Assembly: GCA_947624945.1 (NCBI GenBank)
Contig: CANQMJ010000033.1
Span: 1-19,552, forward strand
Source of the DNA: an uncultured Clostridia bacterium
Lineage (GTDB): Bacteria > Bacillota > Clostridia > Oscillospirales > CAG-272
Reading direction: 5' to 3'
Length of the DNA stretch: 19,552 nucleotides
Numbering within the stretch: position 1 is the stretch's first letter; the number at the start of each line of letters is the position of its first letter. Shown one piece after another: positions 1 to 5,091 of the stretch. The position numbers were made by a program, and so were the translations under genes. The notes under the pieces are model-generated. The model was not told where the DNA came from and ran no database searches. It was given only the letters and a program-made list of their open reading frames with translations.

Positions 1-13
1 GGAAAGGCAGGAA

Positions 14-37
14 ACGGCATGACCAAAATCATGCCGT
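14..37 (-). terminator. possible terminator hairpin downstream of the XRE/beta-helix gene
   Basis: A perfect 9-bp stem (ACGGCATGA / TCATGCCGT) closes a 6-nt CCAAAA loop. On the minus strand it lies about 120 nt past the stop of the leftward regulator and is followed only by a short TTT, so it is a weak intrinsic terminator at best. Nothing else is evident between it and position 160. Confidence 0.35.
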
Positions 38-160
38 CCCTGCAAAACTTGATAAAACTTTCTTATGACGCCCCGGCTTTATGCGCGGCACGCTTTCTCT
101 GTCGTCTGAGAGCCTTTTGAAAAGGTCTCTGCGTATTATTGTTCCGACACGTTCATATCA

Positions 161-1351
161 TCAGTCGTCGTTGACGTCGCCGCCCGCCTCGACATTGCCT
201 CCGACGCTGCCGCATTCGACGTCTCCGCCCGCATCGATGCTGCCGTAGACGTCGCCGCCGATATTCATGTTCCCGCCCGCGGTCACGCTGCCGTCGGTGC
301 TGACGTCGCAGTTGACAGTCAGATCTCCGCCCGTGGTCACGCTGCCGTTCACGCTGCCGCCGACAGTCATGTCTCCGTCCGCATTCACATTTCCGCTTGC
401 GTTTCCTTCGACGGTCATGTCTCCGCTGACAGTCATGTCTCCGCTGACAGTCATGTCTCCGCCGACGGTCAGGTCGCCGCCGACGCTGACGTCGCCGCCG
501 ACAGTCAAATCTCCGCCCGCGGCCACAGCTCCGCTCACGCCTCCGCCGACAGTCATGTCTCTGCCTGCTGTCACCGATCCGTTCACGGAGCTTCCGCAGT
601 TAAAGTCGCAGCCCGCAGCCGCGGGTCCGCTTATGGCGCCGCCGCAGTTAAGGTCGCTGCCCGCAGTCGCGGAGCCGTTTATGGCGCCGCCGCAGTTCAG
701 GTCCCCGCCCGCAGTCGCCGGTCCGTTCACGGCGCCGCCGCAATTCAAGTCCCCGCCCGCGTTCGCCGGGCCGTTCAAATCGCCCTCTTTGACCGTGATA
801 TCGCCGCCGGCATTTACGCCGAGCAACACGTTTTCGTTGTAGGCGAAGACCATGTCGGCGTCGCCCCATATCTCGACTTTTATCTCGGCCTTACCGCCGT
901 CATTTACGCCTTCGGCGTCCGCCGCGAGCAGCGGTATGCGGAAAACGCTGCCGTCGAGGTGAAGCTCACGCGTCAACTCGCCGATATCGTCGGCGCGCAG
1001 GAGGCGGCGACCGCAGTACTGCACGACGCGAAGCACGCTGTCGTCGGGGATATCGGACGGCGCGCCGTCCACGGACGTACCGTCACTCTCACCCTCATTA
1101 TTATTTTCATCGCACGGCGTGACCGCCGCACGCGCACTGTCCGCCTGCGCATTTTCGCGCAGCAGCGCGTCGATGGTGACGCCGAACGTGTCGGCAATAG
1201 TTTCGAGCAGTTCGATGTCCGGGTACGATTGCGCGCACTCCCACTTTGACACCGCCTGCACGCTGACGCCGCATATATTTGCGAGCTGCTCTTGGCTCAT
1301 CGCACATTCGCGGCGCAGCTCCCTCAGTTTTGACGAAAAGAAATCCTTCAT
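161..1351 (-). CDS. XRE-family regulator fused to a long beta-helix-like repeat domain
   Basis: 396 aa. Residues about 8-63 form a Cro/C1-type helix-turn-helix (LRELRRECAMSQEQLANICG, then VSVQAVSKWE), so DNA binding is likely. An acidic linker (about 70-105) and a short region (about 106-175) follow. From about residue 176 to the end the protein is built of Gly/Asp/Asn-rich repeats of about 16 residues (such as AGGDLNCGGAVNGPAT), with hexapeptide stretches (GGDMTV, SGDMTV). Regular hydrophobic positions every 6-8 residues are typical of beta-solenoids such as bactofilins. No signal peptide or membrane segment is seen, so it should be cytoplasmic. The ATG at 1351 has GGAGAC about 9 nt upstream. 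The gene is divergent from the acyltransferase gene. The HTH is clear; the beta-helix fold and the effect of joining a regulator to a possible polymer-forming domain are inference. Confidence 0.8.
   Translation of the reverse strand: MKDFFSSKLRELRRECAMSQEQLANICGVSVQAVSKWECAQSYPDIELLETIADTFGVTIDALLRENAQADSARAAVTPCDENNNEGESDGTSVDGAPSDIPDDSVLRVVQYCGRRLLRADDIGELTRELHLDGSVFRIPLLAADAEGVNDGGKAEIKVEIWGDADMVFAYNENVLLGVNAGGDITVKEGDLNGPANAGGDLNCGGAVNGPATAGGDLNCGGAINGSATAGSDLNCGGAISGPAAAGCDFNCGSSVNGSVTAGRDMTVGGGVSGAVAAGGDLTVGGDVSVGGDLTVGGDMTVSGDMTVSGDMTVEGNASGNVNADGDMTVGGSVNGSVTTGGDLTVNCDVSTDGSVTAGGNMNIGGDVYGSIDAGGDVECGSVGGNVEAGGDVNDD
170..826 (-). repeat. in-frame 48-bp-type repeats coding the beta-helix-like tail
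   Basis: Residues about 176-394 of the XRE fusion are coded by roughly a dozen imperfect repeats of about 48 bp, plus a run of 18-bp units around 415-475 where the ctgacagtcatgtctccg motif recurs. The bias makes the opposite strand open too (267-842), which is a shadow. Repeats of this kind can expand or contract by slippage, so repeat number may vary between strains. Confidence 0.75.
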
Positions 1352-1412
1352 GCTCTGTCTCCGTTATGTGTTTCGTTTTATTTCAGGCGTGCCGGCGCTG
1401 CCTGCTGTAATA

Positions 1413-1441
1413 AGCATATACGAAAGTACGGGAAAAATCAA
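1413..1441 (-). promoter_or_regulatory. sigma-A-type promoter for the XRE/beta-helix gene
   Basis: Read on the minus strand: -35 TTGATT (1436-1441), 17-nt spacer, -10 TATGCT (1413-1418). It lies 62 nt upstream of the start codon at 1351. Confidence 0.5.
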
Positions 1442-1474
1442 TAAAATGTTTGTTGATATTGCAAAGGGGCGCAT

Positions 1475-1491
1475 ATCAACCACAGGTTGAT
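1475..1491. promoter_or_regulatory. inverted repeat, possible operator between divergent genes
   Basis: ATCAACC-ACA-GGTTGAT is a perfect 7-bp inverted repeat lying 34 nt upstream of the leftward -35 box and about 80 nt upstream of the rightward -35. It has no following T-tract in either direction close enough for a terminator. It may be a site for the adjacent XRE regulator; that is a guess from position. Confidence 0.35.
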
Positions 1492-1569
1492 GCACCCGAT
1501 CATGCCTGTTTTTTTATCCCGCGCCGTTTTTAACATCATTAAGGAAGTCGTAAATATCGATTAAAGCTA

Positions 1570-1597
1570 TTGACAAGCGCGGCGCTTGTGGTAAAAT
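1570..1597 (+). promoter_or_regulatory. promoter of the acyltransferase-PAP2 pair with an embedded palindrome
   Basis: -35 TTGACA (1570-1575), 16-nt spacer, -10 TAAAAT (1592-1597). A perfect 8-bp inverted repeat, ACAAGCGC-G-GCGCTTGT (1573-1589), fills the spacer and overlaps the -35 box. A protein bound there would block RNA polymerase, so it is a good repressor-operator candidate. No T-tract follows, so it is not a terminator. Confidence 0.65.
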
Positions 1598-1633
1598 AGT
1601 ATTCAAGATTATTTCGGTCGGGAGGTGTCCGCG

Positions 1634-2158
1634 ATGACGGTTTTAACGATGATAATACGCTGTCTTTTATATCTTGCCGTGATAGGCGCCGCGGGATTTG
1701 TCGTCGGACGGCTCATGCCGAAGGACAAATTCAAGCCCGACGAGTTCCCGTTCCGCACGTACAAGTTCGAGCGCGACGGAAAGATATACGAGCGGATATA
1801 TGTGAAGAAGTGGCAGAACAAGATACCCGATATGAGCCGCATACTGCCGTTTCTGATGCCGAAAAAGGCGATGAGCGGCGACTACGCGTCGCGTCTGCCC
1901 GTCATGATAGTCGAAACGTGCGTGGCGGAGGTGACGCATATGGCGCTTGCCGTGCTCGGCTTCGGATGCGTCTTTGTGTGGCACGGTCCCGGCGGCATAA
2001 TCGCGTCTATACTTTACGCGATAGGCAATATGCCCTACATAATAGTCCAGCGCTACAACCGTCCGAGGTTCGAGCGGCTGCTCAAAAAATCAACATACGC
2101 AAACAGAGAGGGAGCGCGGGATGCAGAAATTTCCGTACAGGGATCTTCGTCCCGGTAA
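1634..2158 (+). CDS. CrtO-like (glycosyl-diaponeurosporenoate) acyltransferase family membrane protein
   Basis: 174 aa from the ATG at 1634, which has GGGAGG 8 nt upstream; the GTG at 1625 overlaps that ribosome site and is less likely. Residues about 5-25 form a membrane helix and about 95-115 and 118-138 further hydrophobic segments. Features recalling the staphyloxanthin acyltransferase CrtO family are KKWQNKIPD (58-66), the E-x5-H in VETCVAEVTH (93-102) and the C-terminal GNMPYIIVQRYNRPR (131-145). The family transfers acyl groups at the membrane, but no carotenoid genes are nearby, so the substrate is unknown. It is followed by a PAP2 phosphatase whose start lies 38 nt inside this gene, so the two are probably translationally coupled. 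The assignment comes from recalled family motifs only. Confidence 0.6.
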   Translation: MTVLTMIIRCLLYLAVIGAAGFVVGRLMPKDKFKPDEFPFRTYKFERDGKIYERIYVKKWQNKIPDMSRILPFLMPKKAMSGDYASRLPVMIVETCVAEVTHMALAVLGFGCVFVWHGPGGIIASILYAIGNMPYIIVQRYNRPRFERLLKKSTYANREGARDAEISVQGSSSR

Positions 2159-2789
2159 TATACTGACGCCCGCATACCGCCACGTACTGCTTCTTTTGTA
2201 CTGGCCCGTATACGGGTTCTTCTTTCTGTTCGTGGAGCGCATTTATAAAGTCGACGGCTATTTCCCGATGTGGTGTCCGCTCGACGACAAAATACCGTTC
2301 TGCGAATACTTTTTTATTCCGTACATGTTCTGGTTCGTGTACCTCATCGGCATGCTCGCGTACACGTTTTTCTGCGACACGGACGCGTTCTCGCGCATGA
2401 TGTGGTTCATCATCATATGCGATACGACAGCGATAATAATATACCTCATATTTCCGACGTGTCAGGAGCTTCGTCCCGTCGATTTCCCGCGCGACAATGC
2501 TCTCACGTCTCTCGTGCGCGCGTTTTACAGCTTCGACACGAATACGAACGTGTTCCCGTCGATACATGTGCTCAACACAGTCGCGGTGATGGCGCCGTCG
2601 TGGCACATGAAGCGGTTCCGCACCGTCGGCTGGCAGCTCGCATTCAACGTGACGGGCGTTTTGATAATTTTGTCGACGCTGTTTCTGCGCCAGCATTCGG
2701 TGCTCGATATCGCCGGCGCACTCGCAATATGCGTGCCCGCGTACTTCATCTGTTTCAGATATAAGAAAAGCGGCGCGGCGGAGCGATGA
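2121..2789 (+). CDS. PAP2-superfamily membrane phosphatase
   Basis: 222 aa. The ATG at 2121 has GGGAG about 7 nt upstream and overlaps the preceding gene by 38 nt. Several hydrophobic helices (about 23-40, 64-85, 94-112, 150-160, 172-190, 197-212) make it a polytopic membrane protein. PAP2 catalytic motifs are visible: RP (118-119) of motif C1, PSIH (146-149) in place of PSGH in motif C2, and RQHSVLD (190-196) of motif C3 with His192 and Asp196. The lysine of the classical C1 motif is not obvious. PAP2 enzymes dephosphorylate lipid phosphates such as phosphatidate or undecaprenyl diphosphate. Paired with the CrtO-like enzyme it suggests a membrane lipid or isoprenoid modification pathway; the substrate cannot be read from sequence. 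Confidence 0.85.
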   Translation: MQKFPYRDLRPGNILTPAYRHVLLLLYWPVYGFFFLFVERIYKVDGYFPMWCPLDDKIPFCEYFFIPYMFWFVYLIGMLAYTFFCDTDAFSRMMWFIIICDTTAIIIYLIFPTCQELRPVDFPRDNALTSLVRAFYSFDTNTNVFPSIHVLNTVAVMAPSWHMKRFRTVGWQLAFNVTGVLIILSTLFLRQHSVLDIAGALAICVPAYFICFRYKKSGAAER

Positions 2790-2818
2790 GCGAGGATATC
2801 ACGTACATATCCCGCACC

Positions 2819-2862
2819 GAGATCGAATAAGCGCCATTGGCGCTTATTCAGAATTCGATCTC
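2819..2862. terminator. bidirectional terminator between convergent genes
   Basis: A perfect 11-bp stem (GAATAAGCGCC 2825-2835, loop ATT, GGCGCTTATTC 2839-2849) is nested inside a second 10-bp inverted repeat (GAGATCGAAT 2819-2828 / ATTCGATCTC 2853-2862). It lies between the PAP2 gene and the convergent metallohydrolase, whose stop codon (2848-2850) falls in the stem. T-tracts are short on both strands. Confidence 0.6.
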
Positions 2863-3678
2863 CATGCCGTCGTAAGCGATGAGGAATCCGTGTTCCTCGC
2901 CGATTTTTACCGCGTCCGCATAAGGCAGCCTTCCGTTGTGGGAGAAGTGATTGGCGACAAACACGGTGTCCGCGTCTGCAAGTCCGCGCTCGCGCAGCTT
3001 TGACATGAAAACGAGGTCACGCTCGACGTTCATGTGTCCGTGATAGTCGATGTGCTTTACGCCCTCGTTGCAGTCCATCGAGACGAGGTCGAAGCGCGCG
3101 CCCGAAGCGCATATCATGTCAAGCGTTTCGTCTGGGAGAATGTCGGTGTCGTGGGCGTAGAACAGCGTTTTGCCCCCGCGCTCGATGATATAGACGAACG
3201 GCTCCTCGGTCGAATGAACGGCGGGAACGGGCGTGACGCGGAATCCGTCGAAACTGACAGGCTCGAACGCGTGAAGCAGTAAAAAGCGCGCGTTGCCCTC
3301 CTCCGTTATCCTGCCGTCGCCGTATCTGTCCGCGGCTTGTTTGACGCCTCTGCCGCCCATAACGGTGAGCGGACGCGTCGACGGCGACAGTATCGCAAAT
3401 CCGGCGGCGCGCGTTTCAATGTCGTCGACATAGAGATGGTCGGAGTGCGCGTGCGTGACGAGGCAATAGGCGACGTCTGTTATGTCGATGCCGTCGCGCA
3501 GAATGTGCATATACGTGTCGGGACCGAAGTCCAAGAGCAGTTCGCCGTCGACGAGCGCCTGACAGCGCGTCCTTATCTCGCGCCCGCGGCGCTCGCGCGC
3601 GTTTTTGCATATTGCGCACTGACAGAACAGCGCGGGCACGCCCTCGCTCGCCGCAGTGCCGAGGAATTTAATCTTCAT
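2848..3678 (-). CDS. metallo-beta-lactamase-fold hydrolase, PhnP-like
   Basis: 276 aa. The zinc-binding HxHxDH motif is THAHSDH (75-81), with other likely ligands at His155 (VPAVH), Asp177 (AHDTD) and His244 or His247 (NHFSHNG), as in two-metal phosphodiesterases of this fold. The N-terminal Cys cluster CQCAIC (19-24) recalls the extra zinc site of PhnP-type phosphoribosyl cyclic phosphodiesterases. No phosphonate (C-P lyase) genes are nearby, so the substrate, probably a cyclic or diester phosphate, is unknown. The start at 3678 has AAAGGAG 10 nt upstream. It is cytoplasmic and looks monocistronic. Confidence 0.85.
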   Translation of the reverse strand: MKIKFLGTAASEGVPALFCQCAICKNARERRGREIRTRCQALVDGELLLDFGPDTYMHILRDGIDITDVAYCLVTHAHSDHLYVDDIETRAAGFAILSPSTRPLTVMGGRGVKQAADRYGDGRITEEGNARFLLLHAFEPVSFDGFRVTPVPAVHSTEEPFVYIIERGGKTLFYAHDTDILPDETLDMICASGARFDLVSMDCNEGVKHIDYHGHMNVERDLVFMSKLRERGLADADTVFVANHFSHNGRLPYADAVKIGEEHGFLIAYDGMEIEF

Positions 3679-3795
3679 AGCGGTGGATCTCCTTTGTCGG
3701 TTTACGGTTTCTATTGTATATTACGGCGCCGCCTTTGTCAATGATGATGCGGCGCGCCGCTTTTGAGCAGTACTTGAAAAAGTTACATTTTTCGC

Positions 3796-3824
3796 GTGAC
3801 AAATGCGCGCGGTCGGTATATAAT
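3796..3824 (+). promoter_or_regulatory. promoter of the flavin-reductase-like gene
   Basis: -35 GTGACA (3796-3801), 17-nt spacer, perfect -10 TATAAT (3819-3824), 32 nt upstream of the chosen start codon. Confidence 0.7.
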
Positions 3825-3855
3825 TACAGTAAAGTACAAAATCGAGGTGCAGATG

Positions 3856-4371
3856 ATGAACGGTTACAAAAAGATCGCGCCGGAGGCTGTGTCCGGCAAC
3901 ACATTCAACATGATAGGCAGAGAGTGGATGCTCGTCACCGCCACCGACAGCGAGGGCAAGGTCAACACGATGACGGCGAGCTGGGGCGGCGTCGGCGTTC
4001 TGTGGAACAGGAATGTTGCGTTCGTGTTTGTTCGTCCGCAGAGGTACACGTTCGGCTTCACCGAGTCCGGCGAGCGCGCGACACTGTCGTTCTTCCGCGG
4101 CGGGTACAAAAAGGAGATGGGGTACTGCGGCTCGAAGAGCGGACGCGATACCGACAAGATCGCGGATACGGGTCTTTCGCCCGTCGTGACCGACGAGGGC
4201 GCAACGGGATTTTCCGAGGCGAAGCTCATTCTGTCGTGCCGCAAGCTGTACGCGGAGCCGCTGAAAAAGAGCGCGTTCGCGGACGCGGGCGTTTGCGCGG
4301 AGTGTTATCCCGCCGAAGATTTTCACACGATGTACGTGTACGAGATCGAGGGCGTATACGAGAAGGAGTGA
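3856..4371 (+). CDS. flavin reductase family protein (FMN-binding split barrel)
   Basis: 171 aa from the second of two adjacent ATGs (3853 and 3856). The 3856 start leaves 6 nt after GAGGTG (3844-3849) and is preferred. The sequence follows the flavin-reductase-like split barrel: WMLVTATDSEGKVNTMTASW (residues 24-43) is the strand and loop that bind FMN phosphate in this family, and VRPQRYTF (59-66) the following conserved stretch. Members bind FMN and use NAD(P)H, or act as flavin carriers in stress or anaerobic metabolism; the partner is not visible. It is cytoplasmic, with no signal peptide. It is the last host protein gene before tRNA-Trp. Confidence 0.85.
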   Translation: MNGYKKIAPEAVSGNTFNMIGREWMLVTATDSEGKVNTMTASWGGVGVLWNRNVAFVFVRPQRYTFGFTESGERATLSFFRGGYKKEMGYCGSKSGRDTDKIADTGLSPVVTDEGATGFSEAKLILSCRKLYAEPLKKSAFADAGVCAECYPAEDFHTMYVYEIEGVYEKE

Positions 4372-4466
4372 TATGCTGTCGCCCGCGTTGTCAAATTGTT
4401 CGCAAGATTTCGATGCGGCGGCGCATATATCGTCTGAATTGACGAAAAAAACATGGCGAAAAGCAC

Positions 4467-4495
4467 TTGCAAAAGCGCGTTTGTTGTGATATAAT
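4467..4495 (+). promoter_or_regulatory. promoter of tRNA-Trp
   Basis: -35 TTGCAA (4467-4472), 17-nt spacer, perfect TATAAT (4490-4495) preceded by TGA, an extended -10. It lies about 30 nt upstream of the mature tRNA 5' end. Confidence 0.8.
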
Positions 4496-4525
4496 GCGTT
4501 CATGGCTCCCAAAAGGGGGCTACAC

Positions 4526-4598
4526 AGGGGTATAGCTCAGCTGGTAGAGTACCGGTCTCCAAAACCGTGGGTCGCGGGTTCGAATCCTCCTGCCCCTG
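4526..4598 (+). tRNA. tRNA-Trp (CCA anticodon)
   Basis: 73 nt with acceptor stem AGGGGTA / TGCCCCT, D arm GCTC/GAGT, anticodon loop CTCCAAA (anticodon CCA, tryptophan), T loop TTCGAAT and discriminator G. The 3' CCA is not encoded. By hand-folding there is a C-T mismatch at pair 27-43 and a C-C mismatch at pair 50-64. It is the integration target: everything from the anticodon loop onward is repeated at 17442, so the present 3' half was probably supplied by the inserted element. Confidence 0.93.
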
Positions 4599-4599
4599 A
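4557..4599 (+). repeat. attL core (3' half of tRNA-Trp)
   Basis: Identical over 43 bp to 17442-17484, starting in the anticodon loop and ending one base past the discriminator. Strand exchange should have happened inside it. Confidence 0.85.
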
Positions 4600-4719
4600 T
4601 CAAAACGCACTGAAATCAGTCGATTTCAGTGCGTTTTTCCTTTTTATTTTGTGCGATCTGTCATGGTGGCAGGTCGGCGGAATTGGTGCAAAAGCGGTAA
4701 TTGCAGCGGGGTGACAGCG
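4600..4719 (+). repeat. left-end sequence repeated beyond attR
   Basis: This terminator plus about 80 nt aligns with 17485-17605 with scattered substitutions and one gap; shared blocks include CGGAATTGGTGCAAAA and GTGACAGCG. Together with the att core the imperfect direct repeat is about 163 bp. Nothing coding is seen here. Confidence 0.75.
4602..4638 (+). terminator. tRNA-Trp intrinsic terminator
   Basis: A 13-bp perfect stem (ACGCACTGAAATC / GATTTCAGTGCGT) with AGTC loop, preceded by AAA and followed by TTTTT. The same hairpin recurs at 17487-17523. Confidence 0.95.
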
Positions 4720-4765
4720 AAAATCTCCGCACAAACAGGCAACGCCTCGGTGGAATAATTGTTAT

Positions 4766-4778
4766 TTGAACACTTCAA
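4766..4778. promoter_or_regulatory. inverted repeat, likely operator of the R-M operon
   Basis: TTGAA-CAC-TTCAA is a perfect 5-bp inverted repeat 7 nt upstream of the -35 box. The half-site TTGAACA recurs exactly 20 bp downstream over the -35 box, giving two sites on one DNA face. The small XRE protein encoded just downstream is the natural ligand; that is inferred from position. Confidence 0.45.
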
Positions 4779-4785
4779 TTTTATA

Positions 4786-4814
4786 TTGAACAGCCGTATT
4801 TTTTGTGGTATATT
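4786..4814 (+). promoter_or_regulatory. promoter of the XRE-hsdR operon
   Basis: -35 TTGAAC (4786-4791), 17-nt spacer, -10 TATATT (4809-4814), 43 nt upstream of the start at 4858. Confidence 0.6.
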
Positions 4815-4857
4815 ATATATGTATAAATGTCGCTTTTTGTCAATTCGGAGTAAACAT

Positions 4858-5091
4858 ATGCCCGTCAGCTATAATCGACTTTGGAAACTGCTTATCGACA
4901 AGGGAATGAACAAAACTCAGCTTTGCAGATTAGCGGGGATCACGTCCAACGCAATGGCAAGGCTTGGGAAAAACGAGGATGTCCGCGTGGAAGTGCTGGC
5001 GAAGATATGCGCCGCGCTTGACTGCAAAATGGACGACATAATCGAAATACTGCCGAAAAAAGAAACGGTCGAGGGAGGAAAATCAAAATGA
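4858..5091 (+). CDS. small XRE-family (Cro/C1-type) regulator leading the R-M operon
   Basis: 77 aa from the ATG at 4858, chosen because CGGAG lies 7 nt upstream; an upstream in-frame start at 4759 would cover the promoter. Residues about 5-65 form a compact helix-turn-helix: NKTQLCRLAGITSNAMARLG (18-37) covers helices 2-3, and VRVEVLAKICAALDCKMDDI (42-61) is the usual end of this subfamily. The stop overlaps the hsdR start (ATGA, 5088-5091), so the two are translationally coupled. Like the C proteins of type II systems it could set the timing of restriction expression. No toxin or integrase partner is adjacent, which favours control of its own operon. Confidence 0.85.
   Translation: MPVSYNRLWKLLIDKGMNKTQLCRLAGITSNAMARLGKNEDVRVEVLAKICAALDCKMDDIIEILPKKETVEGGKSK

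Noticed and set aside
267..842. 191-aa plus-strand open frame
   Set aside because: Antisense shadow of the repeat-coding tail of the XRE fusion; Pro/Ser-rich low-complexity product and no ribosome site.
2786..2830. 14-codon gene after the PAP2 phosphatase
   Set aside because: Too short, with its 3' half inside the terminator inverted repeat; better explained as sequence symmetry.
4759..4857. N-terminal extension of the small XRE protein
   Set aside because: It would translate the promoter and operator, while the ATG at 4858 has a proper ribosome site.
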